Made by a program: the position numbers and the translations under genes. From NCBI GenBank assembly GCA_028875245.1, contig JAPPEU010000086.1, positions 1 through 64,000 on the forward strand: a stretch of DNA of 64,000 nucleotides, given 5' to 3'. Shown one piece after another: positions 26,033 to 34,854 of this stretch; the first letter of the stretch is position 1, and the number at the start of each line of letters is the position of its first letter. The stretch comes from Chloroflexota bacterium. Its GTDB lineage: Bacteria; Chloroflexota; Anaerolineae; Aggregatilineales; Phototrophicaceae. Below the pieces are notes generated by a model that worked only from the letters and a program-made list of their open reading frames with translations, had not been told where the DNA came from and did not search any database.

Positions 26033-27868
26033 TTAGGAACCGCCTTCGCCAGGCTCGTACTTGGCGTATGCCGTCTCCATCTGATAAGCCGATGCGTCTT
26101 GCAACTGGCTGTTGCGCGAGATTCGATCCGCCATATTGCCCAGGCGCCTGTTCTTGATGAAGGGACGCTGCCAGAAGCCTGTCGAGATATACCACACATT
26201 GTCCGCGTGCAGATTCGATACCTCAAACATCAACTCGTTGCGTTCTTCGTCCGATGCGGTCAATGCCGCGCGCATCAACTCAACATTGCGAACGAAATCG
26301 TCATCGACCGGGTCTTCCTCCCAATTGCGATGGTAGAAAGGCGTATTCGGACCAGTCGGCGCCAGCCCGTGCATCTCCGCGCCGAAGGGATAACTCGCGC
26401 CATCGCGGTCCCAGGTATGGATCATGAAGTCGCCTGCGGTGAATCGCTCGCGCACCAGCGATTGGTCGTTGGCGTCCATGATCGCGTTGAGACCGATGTC
26501 CGCGAAGTATTCGGTCACGAGCTCGACAATCGGCGTGTAAAGATCGTGGATGCCCACCTCAATGACCAACTGCAGAGACTCGCCACCCGGCGCTTCACGG
26601 AAGCCATCGCCGTCCGCGTCCACATAGCCGGCTTCCTCCAACATGGCGCGCGCGCCATCTGGATCGTATTGCGCCCACAATCCGCCGTCGTCCGCGGTGT
26701 AGTAACCCGATTCGGGCGACAGCGATGAGCCGTTGGGATTGAACAGCCCGGCGTAGAAAAGGTCGCCGATTTCTTGACGGTTGATCCCGATTGAGACGGC
26801 GCGGCGGAAATTGACATCGCGGAAGGCGCTCTTGATCACCGGATCGGGATGATCCAGGTTGAAGTGGAAGGCGACTCCGTCAAAGTCGGCGAAGGTCAGG
26901 CTGATATCGCGGCCCTCTTGAATCGCTTCGCTGAATAGTTGAATATGCTGCACACCGACCCAGGTCGTATCGAAATCGAACTGCCCGGTGACATTGCCCA
27001 AGGCGACACCTTGACGATCCTCAACCAGCTCAATCGTTACGCGGTCGAAATAGGGCAGCTGGTTGCCTTCCGGGTCGACCTTCCAATAGTAAGGATTGCG
27101 CACCTGGTTATAGAATTCGCCGACTACAAAGTCTTCATACATCCAGGCTTGCAGGGTGTGACGTCCGCGTCCGTTCTCCAGCAATGTCTGCGCCTGATAA
27201 TCTTCGTAAGTGGCTTCCTCGTTGTAATCAGGGTGGAAAGTAGAGAGATAGTGCTTGGGCAAAGCGATGTTGCGCAGCGACGCCTGGGTCTCGGCAAAGA
27301 GCGGGTACGGGTCCTGATAGGTGAAGACCAGGGTATGATCATCGAGAGCTTCCAACGCTGGCGGCTCGCCATTCTGATATGTCACGCCAATGCCAAATCC
27401 GGTGACGCTTTCGTTGAGAGAATTGTCGTACCATAGGAAGAGCACATCCTCAGCGCTGAAGTCTTCTCCATCCGACCACTTGACCCCTTGACGCAGATTC
27501 ACCGTCCATACCGTTTGGTCATCATTGGATGACCAGCTTTCGGCGAGATTGGGCTGGATGGGGCCTTCACCGGAAACTGGCGTATTCCAGCGCACGAGCG
27601 GCTCATAAGTCATGTTGTATGTCATGTACGTAATGAGCGCGGCAGTACCGCGACGCAAGGTACCGCCGTAGGTACCGATTTCGTTGAGCGGCTCCACGAC
27701 CAGCGGATTGGGAGGCAGGCGATCTTCAACCGGCGACAGTTCCCCCGCGGCGACCTGCTCCGCCAACATCGGCGCTTCCTGATACATCATGTCCTGCGCG
27801 ACCCCAACGGCGCTGAACACAAGAAACGCAAGCAAAACGACAAGTGTTTTGTGCAGATTACGGCACAT
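26033..27868 (-). CDS. ABC transporter substrate-binding protein, long family 5 type (transporter B)
   Basis: A 611-residue secreted binding protein. The signal peptide is residues 1-25 (LVVLLAFLVFSAVGVAQ). The mature N-terminus reads MYQEAPMLAEQVAAGEL then LPPNPLVV, nearly the same as in the transporter E protein at 48538, which marks both as one subfamily of about 610-625 residues. Family 5 segments such as WTVNLRQGVKWSDGEDF near residue 117 are clear. Long proteins of this type beside glycosidases often bind oligosaccharides. The start has AAAGGAG 8 bases upstream. It is the first gene of an operon of eleven genes. Confidence 0.93.
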   Translation of the reverse strand: MCRNLHKTLVVLLAFLVFSAVGVAQDMMYQEAPMLAEQVAAGELSPVEDRLPPNPLVVEPLNEIGTYGGTLRRGTAALITYMTYNMTYEPLVRWNTPVSGEGPIQPNLAESWSSNDDQTVWTVNLRQGVKWSDGEDFSAEDVLFLWYDNSLNESVTGFGIGVTYQNGEPPALEALDDHTLVFTYQDPYPLFAETQASLRNIALPKHYLSTFHPDYNEEATYEDYQAQTLLENGRGRHTLQAWMYEDFVVGEFYNQVRNPYYWKVDPEGNQLPYFDRVTIELVEDRQGVALGNVTGQFDFDTTWVGVQHIQLFSEAIQEGRDISLTFADFDGVAFHFNLDHPDPVIKSAFRDVNFRRAVSIGINRQEIGDLFYAGLFNPNGSSLSPESGYYTADDGGLWAQYDPDGARAMLEEAGYVDADGDGFREAPGGESLQLVIEVGIHDLYTPIVELVTEYFADIGLNAIMDANDQSLVRERFTAGDFMIHTWDRDGASYPFGAEMHGLAPTGPNTPFYHRNWEEDPVDDDFVRNVELMRAALTASDEERNELMFEVSNLHADNVWYISTGFWQRPFIKNRRLGNMADRISRNSQLQDASAYQMETAYAKYEPGEGGS

Positions 27869-28218
27869 TTCAAAATCTCCTTTACTACTTTGCTTCTTGC
27901 AGCCGCGCGAGCAGTGAAACCTAACTTCGATCTGAGACCTTCAATGCTCCGCGCATATTTATCATAACAATTGTGTAGACACGATGCAAAGCATGGCCAT
28001 CATATCATTGCGCAGAGTGAAAGCGGAAGCGAGTGGTCTCAATCGCCCCTGTTCGGACCAAGCGCGCCCTGGAGCGCCTGCAATAATCCCAGTTCACTCT
28101 ATTTCGATGCAAATTCGAATCCACCACAGGAGGACGCAAGGCCAAGTGGCAGGCCGATGCGCCTGCTTCAGATAATGAAGCGCCCTGAACATCGTCATTT
28201 TCAAGCGTGAGGGCATCG
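27869..28218. other. Intergenic region upstream of the transporter B operon
   Basis: This 350-base gap holds the ribosome site and a putative promoter of the gene starting at 27868. In 28000-28218 I see only short open readings with no recognisable protein match. Decayed coding DNA is possible but cannot be supported. Confidence 0.5.
27961..27989 (-). promoter_or_regulatory. Putative promoter of the transporter B operon
   Basis: On the minus strand TTGCAT and TATGAT are separated by exactly 17 bases, about 92 bases before the start codon at 27868. The spacer holds the small inverted repeat GTGTCTACAC, a possible operator half-site pair. No repressor gene is nearby. Confidence 0.5.
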
Positions 28219-29241
28219 CTAATTCGGGATCTGATCGATCGTATCGCCGCGCCGAAAGGCCAGGGCGGTATCCACCATCTTGTCGAAGCTGAATTGTGGC
28301 TTGTACCCGAGCATCGAGCGCGCCTTTTCGTTGGAAACATGCGGTCCCCAATAGAAGGGCATTGCGACGTCGCGGTAGGGTCTGTCAGTATTATCCGCGA
28401 TCAAGCGCGCTGCCGCGGTGTAATTGACAGGAACGGGACCAACCATGTTAAAGGCTTCGCCAATCGCATTCTTGCTCTCCAATGCCAACAGCGTGCCAGC
28501 CACCACATCGCGCACATCGGTGAAGGCCAGCGCCCATGATTTTCCATTCGGGTCGGTGACCGCGCAGACGGCGTCCGGCGTTTGCAAGAGCTCATTGATA
28601 ATCGCCTGGGCTTCGTCCACATGCCGCGCGCCAAACCAGGGGATGCGGTTCTTCGCCACGGCAAGTTCGACAAAATAATTCAGCCAGACCGGGTTCAGCA
28701 CGCCAAGCACCTCATTCGCGGCCAGGATCGAACTGTAGCGCAGGATCGTCACCGGCAAGCCGTATTCAGCCATATAAGCTCGGCAAGCATTTTCGGAAAG
28801 CAGCTTGGTCAGCGCGTAGATATCGGCCGGCTGCTGCGGTGAATCTTCATGAAAGGTGACCTGATGGGTGACAAAGGGATTGTAGGTTTGGTCGGTGCTG
28901 GCGAGTATGAAGCGCTGCACCGGCGTAGAGGATGCCAAGGCGCCCTCCAGCAAACTGATCGTCGACTGCGTGTTGATTTCGAGCATGCGCTCAGACGGGT
29001 GGATGCCCTCCAGTATCTGCGCCGCCTGATGAATGACGATGTCGACGCCGTCGGCCGCCGCCCGCACGCGATCGGCATCGGCAATATCGGCTTCCACGAT
29101 CTCGACGCCGAGGCTCACCGCTTTGTTCGCTTTGGGGTCGCCGGGCATGACCAGCCCGCGCACACGATGACCCCGCATTATAAGCTGATGCACGAGGTTT
29201 GCGCCGACGCGTCCGGAGACGCCGGAAATAAGCACTTTCAT
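28219..29241 (-). CDS. NAD-dependent epimerase/dehydratase family protein
   Basis: A 340-residue extended short-chain dehydrogenase. The NAD-binding motif is GVSGRVGANLV at residues 7-17, followed by VDIVIHQAAQI near 70 and the catalytic Tyr-x-x-x-Lys in DIYALTKLL near 145. Such enzymes epimerise, dehydrate or oxidise nucleotide sugars, or oxidise free sugar derivatives. It is the last gene of the transporter C cluster, 50 bases after the C-type permease, and takes the place where ATPase genes would be expected. Substrate unknown. Confidence 0.88.
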   Translation of the reverse strand: MKVLISGVSGRVGANLVHQLIMRGHRVRGLVMPGDPKANKAVSLGVEIVEADIADADRVRAAADGVDIVIHQAAQILEGIHPSERMLEINTQSTISLLEGALASSTPVQRFILASTDQTYNPFVTHQVTFHEDSPQQPADIYALTKLLSENACRAYMAEYGLPVTILRYSSILAANEVLGVLNPVWLNYFVELAVAKNRIPWFGARHVDEAQAIINELLQTPDAVCAVTDPNGKSWALAFTDVRDVVAGTLLALESKNAIGEAFNMVGPVPVNYTAAARLIADNTDRPYRDVAMPFYWGPHVSNEKARSMLGYKPQFSFDKMVDTALAFRRGDTIDQIPN

Positions 29242-29291
29242 GAGTTATCGCTCCCATTGTTCAAATGGTTGAATTGCAAGATGTCCTGCCG

Positions 29292-30137
29292 CTATTGGCC
29301 GGCGCCGCGCGGGCGCGTCGTCGGGTCGATGAAATCGCGCAGGCCGTCGCCCAAAACGTTTAACGAGAATACGGCGAGAAAGATCGCCAGGCCAGGGAAG
29401 ACGGTAAACCACCAGAAGCCGGTAAAAACATAATCGCGGCCGGCGCTGAGGATGCCGCCCCAAGTCGGCGTCGGCGGGCGCACGCCGATGCCCAGAAAAC
29501 TCAACGACGCCTCGATCAGAATCGCGTCAGCCAGCAGCACGGTCACCTGCACCGCCAGCGGTGGAAAGGCGTTGACCAACAGATGCCGGCGCAACACGGA
29601 AGCGGTCGAGGCGCCCATCGCGCGCGCCGCCAGCACATAATCCTGGTTGCGTTCGCTGATGGCGACGCTGCGGGCGATGCGCGTGAACTGTGGAATCGTA
29701 ACGAGCGCGACCACGATGACCACATTGAGCAAGCTCGGCCCCAAGGTCGCCATCAAGAATATCGCCAGCACGATGGGCGGAAAGGCGAAGAATATATCGA
29801 TCACCCGCATGATGATTTCATCGACCCGCCCACCGATATAACCGGCGGCCAAGCCAATCGTCGTGCCCACCGTCACCGCCAGGATCACCGCCAGCGAACC
29901 CAAGCCGAGAGATATCCGCGTCCCGTGGATGACGCGGCTGAGAATGTCGCGCCCGAATTGATCAGTGCCGAAGCGATAGAGCTCGTTCGGCGCCTTGAGC
30001 ACGTCGGAAAGATGCTGTTCTGTGGGGTCGAAAGGCGCGATTTGCGCGGCGAATACGGCGCTGACGGCCAGAATGACCAAGACGATCAGCCCGATCAGAG
30101 CAAGAGGGTCGTTCCGCAGCCACCACAATCTGCCCAC
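29292..30137 (-). CDS. ABC transporter permease, DppC type (transporter C)
   Basis: A 281-residue permease of usual DppC length. The first helix is at about residues 12-34, then the conserved RFGTDQFGRDILSRVIHG near 55 and further helices. The EAA loop is around ARAMGASTASVLRRHLLVN and the sequence ends DFIDPTTRPRGAGQ. It follows the B-type permease by 11 bases. Confidence 0.94.
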   Translation of the reverse strand: MGRLWWLRNDPLALIGLIVLVILAVSAVFAAQIAPFDPTEQHLSDVLKAPNELYRFGTDQFGRDILSRVIHGTRISLGLGSLAVILAVTVGTTIGLAAGYIGGRVDEIIMRVIDIFFAFPPIVLAIFLMATLGPSLLNVVIVVALVTIPQFTRIARSVAISERNQDYVLAARAMGASTASVLRRHLLVNAFPPLAVQVTVLLADAILIEASLSFLGIGVRPPTPTWGGILSAGRDYVFTGFWWFTVFPGLAIFLAVFSLNVLGDGLRDFIDPTTRPRGAGQ

Positions 30138-30148
30138 TGCCCGCCCCT

Positions 30149-31096
30149 TTACTGAGCGTCCCGTATGCGCGGATCGATGAGCATATAGAGAAAATCGACC
30201 AGGACGTTGACGAGGATGAAGGCGACGGCGGATACCAGCGCCACGCCTTGCACAACCGAGTAATCCTGATCAATGCCGGCTTCAAGCAGCAGCCGCCCCA
30301 TACCCGGGAAGAAGAAGATGACCTCGACGATGATAGCGCCGCCCAGCAGATAGCCGACCTGCATGCCGATGATGGTCATGGGCGCCATCAGAGAATTGCG
30401 AAGCGCATGCCGCAGGACAATCCAGCGTTCTCGCTGCCCTTTGGCGCGCGCCGTTCGAATGTAATCTTTGCTCAGCACATCCAGCATGCTGGCGCGAACC
30501 ATGCGCGACAATGCCGACGCCGGCGCCGCCGCGATCGATAATGCCGGCAAAATCAAGGACTGGAGCCAGGGACCGAATCCCCGGTCAGGCGAGACATAGC
30601 CGCCGGGCGGAAACCAGCCCAGGCCGACGGCGATGAAGGTGATGAAGAGCAGGGCCAGCCAAAAGTTCGGCATGGAGATGCCCAGCAGGGAAAAGACGCG
30701 GCTCAGCATGTCGCTGGCGCTGTTGCGTTTGACGGCGGAGATGATGCCGGTGGGGAAGGCGATAAGCAGCACCATCACCATCGCCACCGCGGTCAATTGC
30801 AATGTGATCGAAAGGCTGTGCCCAATCAGCCTGCTGACGTACTCTTTCGTAATCAGCGAAACGCCGAAGTCGCCACGGACGATCTGCCCCAGCCAGCGCA
30901 CATACAGCACATAAATCGGCTTATCAAGATCCAACTGTTGCCGCAGCGTCTCAAGCTGTTGCGGCGTGGCATAAATGCCCAGGCTGGAAAGCGCTGGATC
31001 GCCCGGCGCGAACCAGAGCAACACATATATCAAAAGGGTGACGCCGAATAGAACCGGCAGCGAGAACAGCAGGCGCCGCGTGATGAATCGAGCCAT
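30149..31096 (-). CDS. ABC transporter permease, DppB type (transporter C)
   Basis: A 315-residue permease. The N-terminal helix covers residues 9-28 and is followed by the APGDPA motif near 31. The EAA loop is near 218 (ARAKGQRERWIVLRHALRN), and the sequence ends DPRIRDAQ. Together with the C-type permease it would form the channel for the Tat-exported binding protein encoded upstream. Confidence 0.94.
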   Translation of the reverse strand: MARFITRRLLFSLPVLFGVTLLIYVLLWFAPGDPALSSLGIYATPQQLETLRQQLDLDKPIYVLYVRWLGQIVRGDFGVSLITKEYVSRLIGHSLSITLQLTAVAMVMVLLIAFPTGIISAVKRNSASDMLSRVFSLLGISMPNFWLALLFITFIAVGLGWFPPGGYVSPDRGFGPWLQSLILPALSIAAAPASALSRMVRASMLDVLSKDYIRTARAKGQRERWIVLRHALRNSLMAPMTIIGMQVGYLLGGAIIVEVIFFFPGMGRLLLEAGIDQDYSVVQGVALVSAVAFILVNVLVDFLYMLIDPRIRDAQ

Positions 31097-31135
31097 ATCT
31101 CACATAGACACAATCAGCCATTTGGATGTGTAGAC

Positions 31136-31160
31136 GGGCGACGCCGCAAAAGCATCGCCC
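31136..31160 (-). repeat. Palindromic hairpin after the transporter C binding protein gene
   Basis: GGGCGA at 31136-31141 pairs with TCGCCC at 31155-31160, with a 13-base middle. The outer arms match those of repeat family 1 (GGGCGAG...CTCGCCC). It lies between the binding protein stop (31185) and the first permease start (31096). Confidence 0.5.
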
Positions 31161-31184
31161 GCCGCGGTGTTGGCTTAGCCTTGC

Positions 31185-32771
31185 TTAGCCCTTGGCGATT
31201 TCTGACGCGTCGATGACATCATCTAGCGGCGGAACATAACCGGAAATGCCATCGCGCCAGGCGCTCAGGTTGTCAGGCCAATACAGAACGAACTCGACGG
31301 CTTCGTCCACGACGGTCGCCTGCACCTGGTCATAACCGGCGCGGCGTTCATCGGCGTCAGCGCTGGCGGCGGCGGCGTTCATCGTTTGGTGCGTCTGCTC
31401 GAAGATTTCGCCATTGTGCGGTCCCCAGCCGAAGAGCGTATCGCCGCGGCCGATGAAGGGTCCGTAAATCCAGCGCGTATGAATATCGATGTCCGAGCCG
31501 AGCGCGCTGGTGTTGCCCCAGGTGGTGTAGGTATCGAAAGTGCGGTCAAAGACGAACTGATAACCCGCCTCCACCTCGATCAGGCGGATTTCCGCCTCAA
31601 TGCCGACCGCTTCCACCATCGGCTTGATCAAGGTGACCGTGTCGGCCAGGAACTTCAGCGAGCCAGCCATCAACTCCAGCTTGATGCCCTCGGCCCCCGC
31701 CTCGCTGAGCAGAGCCCGCGCCATATCCGGGTCGTAATTGTATTTGTCGGCATCGGCGTTGTAATTGTCCATCGACGGCGGAATGCTGGAGCCGTTTCCG
31801 GGCAGGCCCTTGCCGCTCAATACGGTGTCGATGATGGCTTGGCGGTCGATGGCGTAAGAGAGCGCCTGGCGCACACGCGCGTCATCGAGCGGCGGCTTGG
31901 TGCAGTTGTAGGCAATAAAAGCCCGGCGGGTGCTGGGGCCGGCACCGGCGACGATGCCGGGAGCGCGACCGAAGATATCAAAACTTTCGGGCGGCACCTG
32001 CTCCATGACATCGGATTGGCTGGCGACCAGGTTTGCCATGCGCACACTGGCTTCCGGCACCTCACGATAGGTCAGGCTGTCCAGCAGCGGCAAGCCTTCG
32101 ATAAAGTAATCGGCATTGCGCGTAAGCTCGACGCGGTCTTGCGCGATCATGTTTTGGAAGACGAAGGGACCCGTCCCGACCGGTTCCAAATTGAAGCGAT
32201 CCATGCCTTTGTCATTGAATGTCGCTTCGGGCAGCACGGACATGACAAAGAGGCGTTCCGGCAGCAGGCCAAAGGGCTCGCTGAGATGGATGGTGGCGGA
32301 GTAATCACCCGTCGCTTCCGCCCCGTCTACCGGCGTCAGGAAGTTAGCGAAGAGAGAGGCCGTATCCGGATTCTGAATCAAATTCAGCGTGAATGCAAAA
32401 TCAGACGCCTTCATCTCAGCGCCATCGTGGAACAGCACGCCCTGGCGGAAGTTCAGCGCCCAGGTCATGTCATCTATTTGCGTCGGCGGCTCACTCAACA
32501 GATCCGGCACTTTGTTGAAGACGGCGTTGTTGATGGTCAACTCACCGATGGCGGTGGACAGCACGGGGTTCAGGCGGCCAAAGCTGTTGGCGATATCGAT
32601 TGTTGCGGCCGAGCCGCCCTGCGCCACCACAGATGCCAGCGGGCTCGCCGAATAAACAAGCGCGCCGGCCCCGGTCGTCAGCATGGTCTGCAAAAAGCGC
32701 CTGCGCGAAAGCGAGTTGCCCGCTAACATCCTGGATGTATTACGAATGTCCTTCTCTTGTTTGCGGTTCAT
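31185..32771 (-). CDS. ABC transporter substrate-binding protein, family 5, with Tat signal (transporter C)
   Basis: A 528-residue binding protein. The N-terminus carries a twin-arginine signal, NSLSRRRFLQTM near residues 19-30, then the hydrophobic stretch LTTGAGALVYSASPLAS and a likely cut after VVAQ. It should therefore be exported folded through the Tat pathway, unlike the Sec-type proteins of transporters A, B and E. Family 5 features are seen in WALNFRQGVLFHDGAEM near 110 and DARVRQALSYAIDRQA near 295. GGAG 8 bases before the ATG supports the start. The cargo is unknown. Confidence 0.92.
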   Translation of the reverse strand: MNRKQEKDIRNTSRMLAGNSLSRRRFLQTMLTTGAGALVYSASPLASVVAQGGSAATIDIANSFGRLNPVLSTAIGELTINNAVFNKVPDLLSEPPTQIDDMTWALNFRQGVLFHDGAEMKASDFAFTLNLIQNPDTASLFANFLTPVDGAEATGDYSATIHLSEPFGLLPERLFVMSVLPEATFNDKGMDRFNLEPVGTGPFVFQNMIAQDRVELTRNADYFIEGLPLLDSLTYREVPEASVRMANLVASQSDVMEQVPPESFDIFGRAPGIVAGAGPSTRRAFIAYNCTKPPLDDARVRQALSYAIDRQAIIDTVLSGKGLPGNGSSIPPSMDNYNADADKYNYDPDMARALLSEAGAEGIKLELMAGSLKFLADTVTLIKPMVEAVGIEAEIRLIEVEAGYQFVFDRTFDTYTTWGNTSALGSDIDIHTRWIYGPFIGRGDTLFGWGPHNGEIFEQTHQTMNAAAASADADERRAGYDQVQATVVDEAVEFVLYWPDNLSAWRDGISGYVPPLDDVIDASEIAKG

Positions 32772-32875
32772 TCTGAAGTCTCCATTTACGATTTTATTGA
32801 TAAGTTTAGCGATTCCTCCTGCTTCAATGCGTCATAGGCAGGTCCTCCTGGGTTGCGCTCGTTGCCGACTGCAAA

Positions 32876-32925
32876 CCCCATCCCCCGGCCCCTTGCCCCA
32901 GCGAGCCAGGGAAGGGGCGCTGGGC
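32876..32925. repeat. GC-rich hairpin repeat family 2
   Basis: C-rich and G-rich runs pair: GCCCCTT at 32888-32894 with AAGGGGC at 32912-32918, continuing through CC/GG. It shares the CCCC-rich/GGGG-rich hairpin style of the copies at 36402, 38408 and 61437. It lies in the 225-base gap between the aminotransferase and the transporter C binding protein gene. Confidence 0.5.
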
Positions 32926-32996
32926 CTCACGAGTACATGATTCATCCAGTGTCCTGCTCACAAAGAGAGGCAAAGTCTGTCGCCTGGGCGGCGGCT

Positions 32997-34376
32997 TCAT
33001 CGCTCGCTCCAAATATCGGCGACCGTTTCCAGCGTATGCTGTATATCGGCTTCGGTATGCGCGGCCGAAAGATACCAAAGCCCGCGCGCGAGCAAACGAA
33101 TGCCCCGGTCCAACATCGCGCCCACGAATTCGCTGTTTCGAACCCCGTCGATATCCAGGCTGTCGCGGTAATCGACGATCTCATCGCGCTCGGTGAATGC
33201 CAAATGAAACACCGGCCCCAGCCCCTGGATCAGGACAGGCAGCCCAAAATCCGCCGCCAGCTTGCGCAAACCATTCATAAGCGTCTCGCCCAGTTGGTGG
33301 ATGTGTTGATAGTCAAGGCGTTCCAATTCAGCGATCGTGGCTTGAGCCGCGGCCGTGACCATGACATTGCTGTTGTAAGTGCCGGAGTGATTGACCTGCA
33401 GCCGGGCGATGCGCTCAAGCAATTCCCGCCGGCCGGCCAGGCAGGCGATGGGGAAGCCGTTGGCCATCGCTTTGCCAAAAGTCGCCAGATCCGGCGTGAC
33501 GCCGTAGAAGCTCTGCGCCCCGCCCAGGGCCAGTCGAAAGCCGGTGATGACCTCGTCAAAAATCAGAACGACGCCATACTGCGCGCATAACTCCCGCACC
33601 GTCTCCAGATAACCGGGCAGCGGCGGAATGCAGGCATTGTTGCACATCACCGGCTCCATGATGACAGCGGCCAGTTCATGTCCAAGACTCTGCATTGTCG
33701 CCCGCATGAGATCAGAATCGTTCCAGGGGAGTACGATGATGTTCTCGCCGGCGCTCGCCAGCTGGCCGCCGGAAGCGAGCGCAGGCCTTGGCGCTTGAGG
33801 TGGTCCCGCCTGATCCAAGCCCGGCGCGCTGCTGATCAGCGTTTCATCGTACCAGCCGTGATAATGCCCTTCAAACTTGAGGATTTTGTCGCGGCCGGTG
33901 TGGGCGCGCGCAACCCGTATCGCCGCGTGTACCGCCTCCGAGCCCGAATTGCAGAAACGCAGCAACTCGGCGCAGGGCGCCGCCCGCTGGATGCTTTCGG
34001 CTAGTTCGATTTCCAGCTCGTGCTGCGCGCCATAAAGCTGTCCATTTCGCATCGCCCGCTCGACAGCGTCAAGCAGGCCCGGCGGACTGTGACCCAGGAA
34101 CATCGGTCCCTGCGAGAGCGTGTAGTCAAGGTAGTGGTTCTCGTCAGCATCGATTATGCGGGCGCCTGTCGCGCTGCGGAAGTAAAGCGGCGGCTGGGCA
34201 AGCGCCCGCACGTTGCTGCTGACCCCGCCGGCCAGCGATCCCCGCGCTCGCTGGAACAGATCGATAGATCGCTGATATCGGGACAAGTTTCTCCTCGCCG
34301 TTTGCTCCGCCAGGGCCAAGAGATGCGGCGCCGGCATAAAACCCAAGCGCTTTGAGATTTGGCGCGCGCCCGCCAT
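32997..34376 (-). CDS. Class III aminotransferase, glutamate-1-semialdehyde aminomutase-like
   Basis: A 459-residue PLP enzyme of the class III fold close to HemL. Visible features are LAGGVSSNVRAL near residue 48, a LRFCNSGSEAVHAAIRVAR segment near 140, the PLP-contact segment LIFDEVITGFRLALGG near 272 and the PLP-binding Lys in TFGKAMANGFPIACLAGR near 300. The first ATG is kept, but Met14 is possible since the family similarity begins at LSRYQRSIDLFQRARG. The location between two peptide/sugar importers makes a catabolic transaminase or aminomutase more likely than haem synthesis. A putative promoter lies about 105 bases upstream. Confidence 0.88.
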   Translation of the reverse strand: MAGARQISKRLGFMPAPHLLALAEQTARRNLSRYQRSIDLFQRARGSLAGGVSSNVRALAQPPLYFRSATGARIIDADENHYLDYTLSQGPMFLGHSPPGLLDAVERAMRNGQLYGAQHELEIELAESIQRAAPCAELLRFCNSGSEAVHAAIRVARAHTGRDKILKFEGHYHGWYDETLISSAPGLDQAGPPQAPRPALASGGQLASAGENIIVLPWNDSDLMRATMQSLGHELAAVIMEPVMCNNACIPPLPGYLETVRELCAQYGVVLIFDEVITGFRLALGGAQSFYGVTPDLATFGKAMANGFPIACLAGRRELLERIARLQVNHSGTYNSNVMVTAAAQATIAELERLDYQHIHQLGETLMNGLRKLAADFGLPVLIQGLGPVFHLAFTERDEIVDYRDSLDIDGVRNSEFVGAMLDRGIRLLARGLWYLSAAHTEADIQHTLETVADIWSER

Positions 34377-34480
34377 GACCTGTGCCGCTACCCGGCGGCA
34401 ATCAGGCTCTGATGGAACTTGCCGTCTTCGGTGGCTCTATGTCGCAAGTGTTCAGCCAACTGACGCTGTTCACCTGGCGA

Positions 34481-34509
34481 ATTATAGTCAATTGATTCCG
34501 AGGGCGCAA
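34481..34509 (-). promoter_or_regulatory. Putative promoter for the aminotransferase gene
   Basis: On the minus strand TTGCGC and a perfect TATAAT are separated by 17 bases, about 105 bases before the start at 34376. Confidence 0.45.
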
Positions 34510-34631
34510 AAAGTCGCTCGGCGACCTCTGCGCTTGAATCTCGCGCGCTTATTCACCCTCCCATGCGTCATCACGCTCTGGCGATTGTTCTGAGCGTCCG
34601 CTTATTACATCTGCCAATCGCCGTGTTCCTG

Positions 34632-34640
34632 TGCGATAAT
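34632..34640 (+). promoter_or_regulatory. Putative extended -10 promoter element
   Basis: TGCGATAAT at 34632-34640 fits an extended -10 box. No convincing -35 box is at the usual distance. It could transcribe the transporter D operon with a leader of about 210 bases. Confidence 0.3.
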
Positions 34641-34854
34641 CGCCTCGCCTTGCCGGCTTGGCCGCTGCAAGGCGACCAGGGAGGGATGCCGATGACACAG
34701 AGTCGTGACTTAATCCGTCAGCGCCGCGAACGTTCACTGGCGCCGCCTCAGCGTTAGAGCCATTCGCCAGCGGCTGGCGGCGGGCTTCTCGATGCGTCCA
34801 TCCTTTCTCTCAGAGTTGACTTTTCTATATGCAGACATGAAGGAGTAAAGCATC

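Larger units (their letters stand above)
34377..34854. other. Divergent intergenic region between aminotransferase and transporter D
   Basis: These 478 bases separate two divergent units. They contain a minus-strand promoter candidate (34481-34509), a plus-strand extended -10 candidate (34632-34640) and a possible 21-codon reading at 34692-34757 (MTQSRDLIRQRRERSLAPPQR) with GGGAGGG upstream. The last may be the start of a lost gene. Nothing else is recognisable. Confidence 0.5.

Noticed and set aside
31386-32726. A 446-codon open frame on the plus strand
   Set aside because: It is antisense to the Tat-exported binding protein of transporter C, whose family features are clear.
34692-34757. 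A 21-codon reading with a good ribosome site before the transporter D operon
   Set aside because: It is too short and has no similarity I recognise. It may be the start of a lost gene, so it is mentioned only in the intergenic entry.
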